A stretch of 64,000 nt of DNA from Streptomyces sp. NBC_01463. GTDB lineage: Bacteria > Actinomycetota > Actinomycetes > Streptomycetales > Streptomycetaceae. This document shows, one piece after another, positions 1 through 9,387 of this stretch. The stretch is from NCBI GenBank assembly GCA_036227345.1, contig CP109468.1, positions 1,922,001-1,986,000 on the forward strand. Reading direction: 5' to 3'. How positions within the stretch are numbered: position 1 is the stretch's first letter; each line of letters opens with the position of its first letter. The position numbers were made by a program, and so were the translations under genes. Below the pieces are notes generated by a model. It did not search any database. It was not told where the DNA came from and saw only the letters and a program-made list of their open reading frames with translations.

Positions 1-1634
1 GAGAGGTCGCCGACCAGGGCGAGGTCGTGCGAGACCAGCACCATGGCGAAGCCGAGTTCGTCGCGGAGCCCGATGAGGAGTTCGACGACCTGGGCCTGGA
101 CGGTGACGTCGAGTGCGGTGGTCGGCTCGTCCGCGATGAGCAGGCGGGGGCTGCGGGACAGGGCCATCGCGATGAGCACGCGCTGGCGCTGGCCGCCGGA
201 GAGCTCGTGCGGGTAGCTGCGCAGGGTGCGTTCGGGTGCGAGGCCGACCAGTTCCAGGAGTTCGGCCGGCGTCTTCGTACCGCCGCGCGAGGTGAGCTGC
301 CTGAGCTGGGTGCCGACGAGCACGGAGGGGTTGAGGGAGGAGAGCGCGTCCTGGTAGACCATCGCGATCTCGGGGCCCATCAGGGCGCGGCGTTCCTTGG
401 GCGGCAGCTTCAGCAGGTCCCGGCCGCGGTAGAGGATCTCGCCGCTGACCTCGGCGTTGCGGGCGAGGAGGCCCATGACGGCAAGGCTGGTGATGGACTT
501 GCCGCAGCCGGACTCGCCGACCAGGCCGAGGGTCTCGCCCTCGCGGACGGTGAGGTTCAGCCGGTCCACGACGGGGATGTCGCCGTAGCGGTCGGGGAAG
601 CGGATGGCCAGGTCGCGGACGACGAGGAGTTCGCCGGCGTCGGCGCGGACCGGGGTGATGGCGGGCTCGGTGGCGTTGATGTGCGCGGCGAGCCGGGAGA
701 GGGCCGCGTCGATGTCGACGGTGGCGGCGGCCTCGACCGGGTCCGGTGCGGTGGCGGTCGCGGGACCGGCCGCGGCTCGGGGGTTCCTGGGCGCAGCGGA
801 GGCGTCGGTGAGGCCTTCGGAGAGGATGTTGAGCGCGAGGACCGTGATCAGCAGGGCGAGACCGGGGAAGAAGGTCGCCCACCAGCCGCCCGCCAGGAGG
901 ATCTGCCGGCCGTAGGCGAGCACGCTGCCCCAGCTGGGGTCGGGGTCCTGCACGCCGGCGCCGATGAAGGAGAGGCTGGCCTCGAAGATGATGGCCTCGG
1001 CGACCATGACGGTCGCGAAGACCATGACCGGGGCCATGCAGTTGACGGCGACGTGCCGGAGCACGATGTAGCCGCGCCGCGCGCCGATGACCTTCTCGGC
1101 GGCGACGTAGTCCTCTCCGTACTGCGAGAGCACGTTGGCGCGCACGACGCGGGCCAGCGAGGGGGTGTACACGAAGGCGATGGTGAAGATGATCACCGGG
1201 AGGCTGGTGCCGAACACGGCGACGAGGACGGCCGCGAGCGCGATCGGCGGGAACGACATGACGACGTCGAGGGTGCGCATGACGGACTCGTCGCCGAGTT
1301 TGCGCGAGGTGGCGGCGAGCGAGCCGAGCAGGGACCCGGCGACCAGGGCGCAGGCGGTGGCGCCGAGGCCGATGACCAGAGAGTAGCGCGAGCCGTGCAC
1401 GACGCGGGCGAACACGTCGCGGCCCGCGCGGTCGGTGCCGAACCAGTGCGCGCCGCTCGGGGCCTGTACGGGGTTGCCGGTGGCGAGCGGGTCCTGGGTG
1501 AGCAGCGGGGCGAGTACGGCGCCGAGGACGACGACGATCAGGACGCCGAGGGCGACGCGGGAGGTTGCCGGGAGGGCGCGGAAGGCGACGCCCGGTCGGG
1601 AGAGTTTGGTGGCCAGACGGCCCGTGGCGAACAT
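1..1634 (-). CDS. Peptide-type ABC importer, fused permease and ATPase (C-terminus outside window)
   Basis: The N-terminal half is a DppC-like inner-membrane permease with hydrophobic segments and the binding-protein-dependent permease region. The second half is a DppD-like ATPase. It has Walker A GESGCGKS, signature LSGGQRQR, Walker [13 protein letters not shown] and an H-loop VSHD, and the window edge cuts it just after the H-loop. The ATG lies 1 nt after the stop of the upstream permease gene, so the two are translated together. Fused permease-ATPase proteins are known in actinobacterial oligopeptide-family importers, and I recall one in the dipeptide-type sialic acid importer of Corynebacterium glutamicum. 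From the neighbours I infer sialic acid or a derivative as cargo. Peptides remain possible, because family 5 systems are mainly peptide importers. Confidence 0.9.
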   Translation of the reverse strand, partial: MFATGRLATKLSRPGVAFRALPATSRVALGVLIVVVLGAVLAPLLTQDPLATGNPVQAPSGAHWFGTDRAGRDVFARVVHGSRYSLVIGLGATACALVAGSLLGSLAATSRKLGDESVMRTLDVVMSFPPIALAAVLVAVFGTSLPVIIFTIAFVYTPSLARVVRANVLSQYGEDYVAAEKVIGARRGYIVLRHVAVNCMAPVMVFATVMVAEAIIFEASLSFIGAGVQDPDPSWGSVLAYGRQILLAGGWWATFFPGLALLITVLALNILSEGLTDASAAPRNPRAAAGPATATAPDPVEAAATVDIDAALSRLAAHINATEPAITPVRADAGELLVVRDLAIRFPDRYGDIPVVDRLNLTVREGETLGLVGESGCGKSITSLAVMGLLARNAEVSGEILYRGRDLLKLPPKERRALMGPEIAMVYQDALSSLNPSVLVGTQLRQLTSRGGTKTPAELLELVGLAPERTLRSYPHELSGGQRQRVLIAMALSRSPRLLIADEPTTALDVTVQAQVVELLIGLRDELGFAMVLVSHDLALVGDL

Positions 1635-1635
1635 G

Positions 1636-2586
1636 TCACACCGTCCTGATGCGCGGGTTGACCAGCAGGTAGAGCAGGTCGACGATGACGTTGACCACCA
1701 GGAACGCGATGGCGATGGTCAGTACGGTGCCCTGGACCAGGGCGACGTCGCCTCCGGTGACACCTTCGAGGATGAGCTTGCCCATGCCGGGCAGGTCGAA
1801 GATCGCTTCGATGACGACGGCGCCGCTGAGCAGGTAGCCGACCTTGACCCCGAGCACGGTGAGCGGGGTGACGAGTGCGTTGCGCAGTACCGAGCGGATG
1901 ACCAGGAGGACGGGCAGGCCGTTGCCCTGGGCGGTGCGGACGTAGTCCCGGTCGAGTTCGGTGACCATCGCGGTGCGGATGAGGCGGGCGAGTGACGCGG
2001 CGACGGGCACCGCGAGGGACACCGCGGGCAGGATCATCGTGCGGAGCCAGCCGCTGAACGAGTCGGCGATGTTGGTGTAGCCGCCGGTCGGGAAGAGCTG
2101 GGTGTTCAGTGCGAACTGCTGGATGAGCAGGACGCCGAGCCAGAACGATGGGACGGCGACCCCGGCCATGGAGAGCACCCGGAAGAGCTGGTCGGGCCAG
2201 CGGTCGCGGTACATCGCGCCGAGGACGCCGCCGATGACGGCGAGGACGATGGCGATGACGAGCCCGAGGACGGTGAGCTGAAGGGTGAGCGGGAAGGCGG
2301 CGGTGATCCGGTCGGTCACGGGCTGGCTCGGCGGCACGGTCGACCCGAGATCGAAGTGGAGCAGCCGGCCGAGGAAGTGGAAGTAGCGGACGGGCAGCGG
2401 GTCGTTGAGCCCGTTGGCCTCCGCGAAGGCCTCCCGTGCTTCAGGTGTCGCGCTGTCCCCGAGCGCGTTGAAGGCCGGGTCGACCGGCGAGAACTGCAGC
2501 ACCACGAAGACGAGCAGCGCGATACCGAGGATCATCACCGGCATCATCGCGACGCGGCGCAGCGCGAGCCGGAGAAAAGCAACCAT
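1636..2586 (-). CDS. Peptide-type ABC importer permease (DppB-like)
   Basis: This 316-residue protein is an integral membrane permease of the DppB/OppB type. It opens with a membrane helix ([20 protein letters not shown]), has about six hydrophobic segments and carries a conserved permease loop around [14 protein letters not shown] near the C-terminus. It pairs with the fused permease-ATPase, which starts 1 nt downstream, and with the lipoprotein gene upstream across 168 nt of very GC-rich spacer. The length is usual for the family. The three genes form one transcription unit read leftwards from the operator near position 4445. Cargo is inferred from context only. Confidence 0.9.
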   Translation of the reverse strand: MVAFLRLALRRVAMMPVMILGIALLVFVVLQFSPVDPAFNALGDSATPEAREAFAEANGLNDPLPVRYFHFLGRLLHFDLGSTVPPSQPVTDRITAAFPLTLQLTVLGLVIAIVLAVIGGVLGAMYRDRWPDQLFRVLSMAGVAVPSFWLGVLLIQQFALNTQLFPTGGYTNIADSFSGWLRTMILPAVSLAVPVAASLARLIRTAMVTELDRDYVRTAQGNGLPVLLVIRSVLRNALVTPLTVLGVKVGYLLSGAVVIEAIFDLPGMGKLILEGVTGGDVALVQGTVLTIAIAFLVVNVIVDLLYLLVNPRIRTV

Positions 2587-2754
2587 CGTCGGGTTCCTTG
2601 CGGTTGGGCGGTCGTCCGGTCCGGGGCACCCGGGGTGTGCGGTGTCCCGGACCGGGTTGTCGGGCGCGCGGCGGGGGCTCCGGTGCGGGGACCGGGGCGG
2701 CCGGGTCGCGGCCTGGCCGTGGGCGGCCGGTGCGGGCGGCTGCCCACGGTCCGG

Positions 2755-4350
2755 TCAGGCGCGGCTGACGTCGAGGAAGGACAGGCCGGTGGTGGGCAGC
2801 GGCTTGAAGCCGGTCAGGCCCTTCTCGTTCCAGGCGGTGGGCAGCTTGCGGTGGAGGATCGGGTAGAGCGGGACCTCGTCGGCGACGAGGTCGGTGATCC
2901 GTCCCCACAGTTCCTTGCGGGCCGCCTCGTCGCCGGCCCGGGCTGCCTTGTCGAGCAGCTGCTTGACCTGCTTGTACTCGGCGGACCCGGACCAGCCGTA
3001 GCGCTTCTCCGGCCAGAAGCCGTAGTAGAACCAGCGCATCAGCAGGTCCACGTCGTTGCCGAAGACGGAGGGGTCGCCGGGGGCGACGAGGACCTCGAAG
3101 TCCCCGCTGTCGACCTTGGCGTACTGGGCGGCGGACTGGGCGATGCCGAGGGTGGCCTCGATGCCGGCGGCGGCCCAGCTCTCCTTGATGAGCGGGGCGA
3201 TGTCCTTGACCCAGCCGGTGTCGGTGGTCAGTACGGTGAACCTGAGGTTCCGCACGCCCGCTTCGGCGAGCAGCTGCTTCGCCTTGGCCACGTCGTGGGT
3301 GTAGACGGTGGCGGCCTTGTGGTAGTCGGGGTGCGTCGGGGGGACGTAACCGGTGGCGGCCGTCGCGTTCCCGACCATGGCGGTCTTGATGATCTTCTCG
3401 GTGTCCAGCGCGTAGTGCAGCGCCTGGCGGACCCGCTTGTCGGCGAACCGCTTGTCGGCGGTGTTGAACATCAGGAAGAGCAGGCCGAAGGACTGCACGG
3501 ACTCGGTCTTCGCCGTGCCGGAGAGCCCCTTCACATCGATGTACGGGACGTCCTCGATGGCCTGGACGCGGCCGGACTGCATGGCGCTGACGCGGGCCGA
3601 CTGGTCGGATATCAGGCGCCAGATCATCTGCTTGGCCTTGGCGGGGTGCGCGCCGTTGTACTTGTCCCACTTCTCGAAGACGATCTTGTCCTCGCGGGTC
3701 GCGGAGACGAACTTGTACGGTCCGGAGCCGACGGGCCTGGCGTCGAATCCCTTGACGTCCGCCTCGACGATCTTCTTCGGCACGATCCGGGCCACGGCGA
3801 TGCGGGACGGGAAGAGCGCGAAGGGGTACTTGAGCTTGAACTCCACCGTGCCGGCGTCGACGGCCTTCACGGTGTCGATGAAGGGCACGAACTGTGCCAT
3901 CAGGGAGGCGTTCTCAGGGTCCAGGATGCGTTCGAAGCTGAACACGACGTCGTCGGCGGTGACGGCGGATCCGTCGTGGAAGGTCGCGCCCTTGCGCAGC
4001 GTGGCACGGTACGTCGTGGCGTTGATCTTCTCCGGCATCCCGGTGGCGAGCGCGGGCCGCGCCACGAGTGTTGCCGGATCGAGATCCACCAGCCCCTCGA
4101 AGATGTGCATATTGGCGGCGTACGGGGTCGCGCCCGAGGTGATCATCGGGTCGAAGCCGGTCGACAGCGGGTAGGACAGGCCGGCCTCGATGAGACCGCT
4201 GTCGCCGCCCTTGTCCGTCGAGCCGTTGGTGGTCGAGGACGGTCCGCCGCACGCGGAGAGGCCCGCGGTGATGGCGGCCGCTGCACCGACGGCACTGGTG
4301 TAACGCAGGAAGGTGCGGCGCTCGACACCGGCTGATCTCAGCTCGGGCAC
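2755..4350 (-). CDS. Family 5 solute-binding lipoprotein of the ABC importer
   Basis: This 531-residue extracellular binding protein has a twin-arginine-like start (ERRTFLR at residues 10-16), a hydrophobic segment and a lipobox LSAC with lipidated Cys34. The mature part has the two-lobe family 5 (DppA/OppA) layout, including a segment around DHDG-like FHDGSAVTADDVVFSFERI. I take GTG at 4350 because GGAGG lies 5 nt before it. It heads the importer operon and diverges from the FadR regulator at 4520, with a palindromic operator between them. Family 5 proteins usually bind peptides, but some bind sialic acid. The adjacent sialidase and nan genes favour sialic acid here. Confidence 0.9.
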   Translation of the reverse strand: MPELRSAGVERRTFLRYTSAVGAAAAITAGLSACGGPSSTTNGSTDKGGDSGLIEAGLSYPLSTGFDPMITSGATPYAANMHIFEGLVDLDPATLVARPALATGMPEKINATTYRATLRKGATFHDGSAVTADDVVFSFERILDPENASLMAQFVPFIDTVKAVDAGTVEFKLKYPFALFPSRIAVARIVPKKIVEADVKGFDARPVGSGPYKFVSATREDKIVFEKWDKYNGAHPAKAKQMIWRLISDQSARVSAMQSGRVQAIEDVPYIDVKGLSGTAKTESVQSFGLLFLMFNTADKRFADKRVRQALHYALDTEKIIKTAMVGNATAATGYVPPTHPDYHKAATVYTHDVAKAKQLLAEAGVRNLRFTVLTTDTGWVKDIAPLIKESWAAAGIEATLGIAQSAAQYAKVDSGDFEVLVAPGDPSVFGNDVDLLMRWFYYGFWPEKRYGWSGSAEYKQVKQLLDKAARAGDEAARKELWGRITDLVADEVPLYPILHRKLPTAWNEKGLTGFKPLPTTGLSFLDVSRA

Positions 4351-4433
4351 GGGTCCTCCAGGGACTTGAGGTGGGGCGTCGTGGGTAAAGCCGGGGGGTT
4401 TGGCTCAGATTCACGGGGACCGCGGAACCTGAA

Positions 4434-4458
4434 GCATCAGACGTCAGATGTCTGATGC
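4434..4458. promoter_or_regulatory. FadR-type operator 1 between importer and regulator genes
   Basis: A perfect inverted repeat, GCATCAGAC-N7-GTCTGATGC (9-nt arms), lies between the divergent binding-protein and regulator genes. It ends just before a TAGCGT -10-like hexamer of the regulator promoter, so a bound repressor would cover the -35 region. Closely related sites occur at 5335-5357 and more loosely at 11365-11388. The likely ligand-responsive binders are the two FadR-family proteins encoded next to these sites. Confidence 0.75.
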
Positions 4459-4519
4459 CTTGATAGCGTGGGAACGTAGCTTGACAATCGAGAGGGGTCA
4501 AGAGGTGGGGAGTTCACAT

Positions 4520-5239
4520 ATGTCCGGAACGAGGCCCGGCCGGCAGCTGCTCCGGCAGGAAGTCGTCGACGGCATCAAGCGGTACATCCTCGAAGAACGG
4601 CTTCGTCCCGGTGACCCGCTGCCCACCGAGCCCGCCCTGTGCGAGGCACTGGGCGCCAGCCGTTCCAGCGTCCGCGAGGCCGTCAAGATCCTCAACGCGC
4701 TGGACATCGTCGAGGTCCGTCACGGACACGGCACCTACGTGGGCCGGCTGAGCCTGTCCGCACTGGTGGAGAGCCTCACCTTCCGCGGACTGCTCTCCCC
4801 CGACGACGACTTCCAGGTGATGGCCGACCTGGTCGACGTGCGCGAGCTCTTCGAGCGCGGGATGGCCGACCGGATCGTCTCGACGCTCACCCCGGACCAG
4901 CTGGACGCCCTGGACGGCCTGGTGGCCACCATGCGCGAGACCGGGGCCCAGGAGGGCCACGGTTTCGTCGACGCGGACCGCGCCTTCCACGCCCTGCTCG
5001 TCGCCCCGCTCGGCAACGACCTCATCGGCCAGCTGTCGATGGCGTTCTGGGACGTGTACGCGATCGTCGCGCCGCACCTGGACGGATTCACGCACGCCGA
5101 CGAGACGGCGACGATCGCGGCCCACCAGAACATCGTGGACGCCGCCCGGGCCGACGACATCGCCGGGTTCATCAAGGCGCTCGGCGAGCACTACGCCCCG
5201 GTCAGGCGGCGGATCTCCGAGGCCCGCGCCCGGGGCTGA
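4520..5239 (+). CDS. FadR-family GntR transcriptional regulator (sialic acid locus, copy 1)
   Basis: This 239-residue regulator has an N-terminal winged helix (residues about 12-75, with LPTEPALCEALGASRSSVRE and the wing HGHGTYVG) and an all-helical FCD ligand domain. The FCD domain keeps metal-binding-like residues in DADRAFHALL and a late AAHQNIVDA helix. I place the start at ATG 4520, preceded by GAGGTGGGGAG. An in-frame GTG at 4505 and ATG at 4448 are less likely; the latter lies inside the operator. It probably represses the divergent importer operon, itself and the esterase-sialidase operon through operators 1 and 2. A paralogue is encoded at 10583-11290. Confidence 0.9.
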   Translation: MSGTRPGRQLLRQEVVDGIKRYILEERLRPGDPLPTEPALCEALGASRSSVREAVKILNALDIVEVRHGHGTYVGRLSLSALVESLTFRGLLSPDDDFQVMADLVDVRELFERGMADRIVSTLTPDQLDALDGLVATMRETGAQEGHGFVDADRAFHALLVAPLGNDLIGQLSMAFWDVYAIVAPHLDGFTHADETATIAAHQNIVDAARADDIAGFIKALGEHYAPVRRRISEARARG

Positions 5240-5334
5240 ACCTCCCGCCCCGGCCGCCCGGGAGCGGCGGAACCGGCCCGGCGGACCCTTGACGGCCCCC
5301 GCCAGGGGTGCCTAGGGTCCGTGTGCCGACAGGA

Positions 5335-5357
5335 CATCTGACGTCATCCGTCTGATG
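5335..5357. promoter_or_regulatory. FadR-type operator 2 upstream of the esterase-sialidase operon
   Basis: CATCTGAC-N7-GTCTGATG has 8-nt arms with one mismatch and shares most positions with operator 1, including the spacer start GTCA. It lies 95 nt upstream of the deacetylase start. This suggests co-regulation of importer and hydrolase genes by the same FadR protein. Confidence 0.7.
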
Positions 5358-5411
5358 ACCGGTGCATCACCTCGATGCCCGGTGCATCCCGCTGACCGGT
5401 GCGTCACCTCG
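5358..5411. repeat. Three direct repeats of CCGGTGC(A/G)TC in the leader of the esterase operon
   Basis: Right after operator 2, the 17-mer ACCGGTGCATCACCTCG (5358-5374) recurs as ACCGGTGCGTCACCTCG (5395-5411). A shorter copy, CCGGTGCATCCC, lies between them at 5379-5390. The function is unknown. The position between operator and ribosome binding site would suit a second regulator site or an RNA element. Confidence 0.6.
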
Positions 5412-5451
5412 CACCCGGCACTTCCCGCCGCGCCCCCAGGAGGGCACCTCC

Positions 5452-6453
5452 ATGCCGTTGACGGACCTCTCGCTCGCGGACTGCCGCGACTACCGGCCGA
5501 CGCTGCCCGTTCCCGCGGACTTCGACGTGTTCTGGTCGCGGACCCTGGACGAGGCCCGGTCCTGCGCGTCGGACAAGCCCGTGTTCACCGCGGTGGAGAA
5601 CGGGCTCGCCCGGATCCGTACGTACGACGTGACGGTTCCCGGCTTCGGCGGGCAGCCGGTGCGCGGCTGGCTGCGGATGCCGGCCGGGGCGGACCGGCCG
5701 CTCGGCTGTGTCGTGGAGTTCCTGGGGTACGGCCGCGGCCGGGGTCTGGCGCACGAGAACCTGCTCTGGGCGTCGGCCGGGTACGCGCACCTGCTGATGG
5801 ACACCCGCGGGCAGGGCTGGTCGGCGGCCGGCGGCGACACCGCCGATCCGGACGGCGGCGCGCCCGGAGTCGTACCGGGCTTCCTCACCCGGGGCATCGA
5901 GAGCCCCGAAACGTACTACTACCGGCGGCTGTTCACCGACGCGGTGCGGTGCGTCGACGCCGCGCGCAGCCACCCGGAGATCGATCCGGACCGGATCGTG
6001 GTGACCGGTGTCAGCCAGGGCGGCGGGATCGCGCTGGCGGTCTCGGGGCTGGTCCCCGGGCTGGCCGGCGTGATGCCGGATGTGCCGTTCCTCTGCAACT
6101 TCCGCCGCGGGGCCGAGATCTCGGGCCGTCCGCCGTTCACCGAGATCGCCGCGTACCTCAACCTCCACCGCGACCGCACGGAGTCCGTTTTCGCCACGCT
6201 GGCGTACTTCGACGCGGCGCTGCACGCCACCCGGGCCACGGCTCCCGCACTGTTCTCCATCGCGATGATGGACGACATCTGCCCGCCCTCCACCTGCTTC
6301 ACCGCCTACAACGGCTACGCCGGGCCCAAGGACGTCACGGTCTACGCGTTCAACGGGCACGAGGGCGGCGCCGAGTACCAGCAGCGGGAGCAACTGGCCT
6401 GGGTGCACTCCCTGTTCGCAGGCCTGCCGTCGGGGCAGGCCGGCCACTCCTGA
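5452..6453 (+). CDS. AXE1-type acetyl esterase (cephalosporin C deacetylase family)
   Basis: This 333-residue alpha/beta hydrolase resembles acetylxylan esterase/cephalosporin C deacetylase. The nucleophile elbow is GVSQGG with Ser188, and the likely partners are Asp274 in MMDDICPP and His303 in NGHEGG. The spacing matches this family. There is no signal peptide, so it acts in the cytoplasm. ATG 5452 follows AGGAGGGCACCTCC; an upstream in-frame ATG at 5362 has no such site and lies in the repeats. It is first in an operon with the secreted esterase (15 nt gap) and sialidase. I infer that it removes O-acetyl groups from imported sialic acids; another acetylated sugar substrate is possible. Confidence 0.88.
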   Translation: MPLTDLSLADCRDYRPTLPVPADFDVFWSRTLDEARSCASDKPVFTAVENGLARIRTYDVTVPGFGGQPVRGWLRMPAGADRPLGCVVEFLGYGRGRGLAHENLLWASAGYAHLLMDTRGQGWSAAGGDTADPDGGAPGVVPGFLTRGIESPETYYYRRLFTDAVRCVDAARSHPEIDPDRIVVTGVSQGGGIALAVSGLVPGLAGVMPDVPFLCNFRRGAEISGRPPFTEIAAYLNLHRDRTESVFATLAYFDAALHATRATAPALFSIAMMDDICPPSTCFTAYNGYAGPKDVTVYAFNGHEGGAEYQQREQLAWVHSLFAGLPSGQAGHS

Positions 6454-6468
6454 CCGGAGGCACCTTCC

Positions 6469-7767
6469 GTGCGCAGACGATCCATGCTTCTTGCCGCAGG
6501 CGCGGCAGCGCTGAGCACCCGGCTCGGCGGCCCCGCCTTCGCAGCCGCACCGGGAAGCGGCCCCGTCCTGGACCACGACACCCCCGTGGACCTGGACGGC
6601 ACCGAGTACGTCGACCTGTCGGACCGGGCCGGCCTACTCGCCCCGCTCACCGCGGGAACCATCGTCGTCACCTTCCGCACCACCAGTCACAACGAGGCGA
6701 TGACGCTGATCAGCGCCTCGGACCCCGCCGTCCCCTCCTCCAACATCACCCTGAACCTGAGCGGCGGCGCCCTTCAGTTCTCCGTACGGGAGAACGGCGC
6801 GGTCCTCATCAATGTCATGACCCGGACACGCTACGACGACGGGCTGCGGCACACCGTCGCCGTCACCGTCGACGCCTCGGGGACCAGGCTGCACGCCGGC
6901 GGGCGCACGGTCTTCGAGACGGCGCAGCACGCCTTCTTCGGCAGTGTCTCCAGGCCGGCCGCCCTCGCCCTGGGGCGCAACACCGACAGCGACCATCCGG
7001 GGGGTGAGTGGTTCTGCACCGGCACCATCGAGCGGGCCGCGGTCTGGGACCGGGTGCTGAGCGAGGCCGAACTGGTCGCGCAGAGCCCCCGCCCCGACCT
7101 CGCCGACCTGGGCCGGATCTCCACGGTCCTGAACAGCGGCACTCCGGCGACCTGGGTCGTCACCGGCGACAGCATCACGCACGGCGCCCTGCACACCAAC
7201 GGCTGGCGCAGCTACCCGGAGCACTGGACGGAGCGGGTCCGCTGGGAGCTGGGCAAGCCGAAGAACCGCGATTTCGTGGTCGATTCCGGGGTGAGCGGTG
7301 CGACCAGCGCCGAACTCGTCGCGCGGTTCGGCGAGCGCGTCACCGCGTTCTCGCCGGACGTCGTCTCGCTCATGATCGGTACGAACGACATCGCGACGTC
7401 CGGCCTCGGCCCCGACGTCTACCGCGCCAACCTGGTCTCCCTCGTGCGCTCGGTACGGGCCCTGCCCGGCTCCCCCGTGCCGGTGCTCCAGTCACCCAAT
7501 CCGGTCGACCCGGCGAAGTGGCCGGGCCGGGTCAACCTCTCGCAGTACGCGCGGGTCATGGGCGAGGTCGCGGCGCAGGAGAACGCCGTCTTCGTCGACC
7601 ACTACAACGACTGGCTGGCCGGAAACGGCGGCCAGGTCCCGCTGACCCTGCTCAGCGACGGGCTCCACCCCGACCAGCACGGGCATCACCGCATCGTCCT
7701 CAGAATGATCAAGGATCTGCGGATCTTCGACGCGAGCAGCCGGGTCTGCTCCCTGCGCATCCCGTAG
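6469..7767 (+). CDS. Secreted SGNH/GDSL esterase with N-terminal LamG-like domain
   Basis: This 432-residue exported protein has a signal peptide (MRRRSMLLAAGAAALSTRLG, cut near AFA-AA). A concanavalin-like LamG domain at about residues 40-200 (VDLDGTEYVDLSDRAG, LISASDP) is of the kind seen next to sialidase domains. A C-terminal SGNH hydrolase follows, with GDSIT (Ser235), IGTND (Asn306) and DGLHP (Asp397, His400). GTG 6469 follows GGAGGCACC. It sits between the cytoplasmic deacetylase and the sialidase, which suggests that it removes O-acetyl groups from sialic acid on glycans so that the sialidase can cut. The substrate is inferred. Confidence 0.87.
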   Translation: MRRRSMLLAAGAAALSTRLGGPAFAAAPGSGPVLDHDTPVDLDGTEYVDLSDRAGLLAPLTAGTIVVTFRTTSHNEAMTLISASDPAVPSSNITLNLSGGALQFSVRENGAVLINVMTRTRYDDGLRHTVAVTVDASGTRLHAGGRTVFETAQHAFFGSVSRPAALALGRNTDSDHPGGEWFCTGTIERAAVWDRVLSEAELVAQSPRPDLADLGRISTVLNSGTPATWVVTGDSITHGALHTNGWRSYPEHWTERVRWELGKPKNRDFVVDSGVSGATSAELVARFGERVTAFSPDVVSLMIGTNDIATSGLGPDVYRANLVSLVRSVRALPGSPVPVLQSPNPVDPAKWPGRVNLSQYARVMGEVAAQENAVFVDHYNDWLAGNGGQVPLTLLSDGLHPDQHGHHRIVLRMIKDLRIFDASSRVCSLRIP

Positions 7768-7837
7768 CCCCGGCCCCTCCCCCCTGTCTCCCACCCTTCG
7801 CGAAGCACCCACCCCCTTCCGAGAAGAGAGATCGTCC

Positions 7838-9277
7838 ATGCAGCGAACAGTCCCTGTCGCCCTGCTCGGCGCCGCCCTGCTGGTGGTCGCCACCACCGGC
7901 ACCGCACAGGCGGCGGCACCCACCCCCGGCACGCTCACCTCCCAGGACCTGACGGTCGACGGGGCCGGCTCCCCGCACTACCGCATCCCGGCCCTGACCA
8001 CCTCGGTCAGGGGCACCGTGCTGGCCGCCTACGACGCCCGCCCCACCCTGGCCGACCTGCCCTCCAACATCGGCATCGTGCTGCGCCGCAGCACCGACGG
8101 CGGTACGACCTGGCAGGCGCAGCAGGTGGTCCGCAAGGACTCCGCGCCGCAGGGGTACGGCGACCCGAGCCTGCTCGTCGACCGGACGACCGGCCGGATC
8201 TTCCTGTTCTACGCGGCCGGGGTGAACCAGGGCTTCTTCGGCTCGGCCACCGGCAACGACGAGTCCGACCCGAACGTCCTTCAGGCCGACTACAGCTACT
8301 CCGACGACGACGGGCTGACCTGGACCCACCGCCGGATCACGAAGCAGATCAAGAACCCCGCCTGGGGCGGCATGTTCGCGGCGTCCGGTGAGGGCATCCA
8401 GCTGCGCAACGGGGCGCACAAGGGCCGGCTGATCCAGCAGTACGCCATCCGCGACAACGGGGCGAACTACGCGGTCAGCGCCTACAGCGACGACCACGGC
8501 GCGACCTGGAAGACGGGCACACCGGTCGGACCCGGCGGCGACGAGAACAAGACCGTGGAGCTGAACGACGGCACGGTCATGCTCAACAACCGCTCGGCGC
8601 CGTACCGGACGATCGCGTACTCCACGGACGGCGGGGTCACCTACACCCCGTTCGTCCAGGACACCGAGCTGCCCGACCCGGCGAACAACGCCTCGGTCAT
8701 GCGCTACGCCCCGGACGCCCCGGCCTCGAACCCGCAGTCCTCCTGGCTGCTGTTCAGCAACACCGAGGACACCGCGTCACGCCGCAACCTCACCGTCAAG
8801 ATGTCCTGCGACAACGGGAGGACCTGGCCGATCAGGAAGGTCGTGGACGCGGGCGCCGCGGCCTACTCGACGCTCACCCGGCTGCCGGACGGCCGGCTCG
8901 GCCTGCTGTACGAGCGCGCCGACTACACGCACATCACGTACTCCTCGTTCGACTTGAAGTGGCTCGGCGGCACCTGCGCCGACGTCACCCTCACCCCGCC
9001 CGCGACGCTCAGGGCGGGGACGAGCGCCGAGGTCACCGTCCGGGTCGTCAACCGGATGGACGTGCGCCGCAGCGCGGGCACCGTCGATCTCACCGTGCCG
9101 AGCGGCTGGACGGCCACGCGGACCGCGATCCCCGCGATGAAGCCCGGTGAGGGCGCCAACGTCAGGGTCCCGGTCACCGTGCCCGCGGGCGCGTCGGGGA
9201 GCGCCGCGCTCACCGCCGTCTACCGGGCGGACGGCAAACAGGCATCGGGCAGCACGACGGTGACCGTCACCCCGTAA
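7838..9277 (+). CDS. Secreted exo-alpha-sialidase
   Basis: This 479-residue GH33-type sialidase releases terminal sialic acid from glycoconjugates outside the cell. It has a signal peptide ending near AQAAA. The YRIP motif provides the first arginine (Arg49). Five Asp-box repeats (S-x-D-x-G-x-T-W type) begin near residues 85, 155, 217, 262 and 323. Candidate catalytic residues are Tyr343 in AAYSTLTRLPDGR, with Glu241 and Glu359 in conserved positions. A C-terminal beta-sandwich (about 380-479, NEW3-like) may anchor it to a surface or to glycan. It ends the operon and is followed by a strong hairpin at 9296. Confidence 0.95.
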   Translation: MQRTVPVALLGAALLVVATTGTAQAAAPTPGTLTSQDLTVDGAGSPHYRIPALTTSVRGTVLAAYDARPTLADLPSNIGIVLRRSTDGGTTWQAQQVVRKDSAPQGYGDPSLLVDRTTGRIFLFYAAGVNQGFFGSATGNDESDPNVLQADYSYSDDDGLTWTHRRITKQIKNPAWGGMFAASGEGIQLRNGAHKGRLIQQYAIRDNGANYAVSAYSDDHGATWKTGTPVGPGGDENKTVELNDGTVMLNNRSAPYRTIAYSTDGGVTYTPFVQDTELPDPANNASVMRYAPDAPASNPQSSWLLFSNTEDTASRRNLTVKMSCDNGRTWPIRKVVDAGAAAYSTLTRLPDGRLGLLYERADYTHITYSSFDLKWLGGTCADVTLTPPATLRAGTSAEVTVRVVNRMDVRRSAGTVDLTVPSGWTATRTAIPAMKPGEGANVRVPVTVPAGASGSAALTAVYRADGKQASGSTTVTVTP

Positions 9278-9295
9278 CCGGTTCGAGGGGTGTTG

Positions 9296-9323
9296 CGTCC
9301 AACCGCCGCCCGGCGGTTGGACG
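9296..9323 (+). terminator. Hairpin terminator after the sialidase gene
   Basis: A perfect 12-bp stem CGTCCAACCGCC / GGCGGTTGGACG with a four-base loop lies 18 nt after the sialidase stop. There is no U-tract, which is common for actinobacterial terminators. Confidence 0.75.
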
Positions 9324-9387
9324 TACGCCGTCGCGCGACCGTTCAATGGGGCGACGCACACTGGGCTTGGCGAGGGCGGGGGCGGAC

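Noticed and set aside
27..1649. A 540-residue plus-strand open frame rich in Gly, Glu and His
   Set aside because: It is antisense to the clear permease-ATPase gene; composition is that of a reverse frame in GC-rich DNA and no family motif is present.
4448..4519. N-terminal extension of the first FadR regulator from ATG 4448
   Set aside because: It would place the start codon inside the operator and promoter; ATG 4520 has a ribosome binding site and fits family length.
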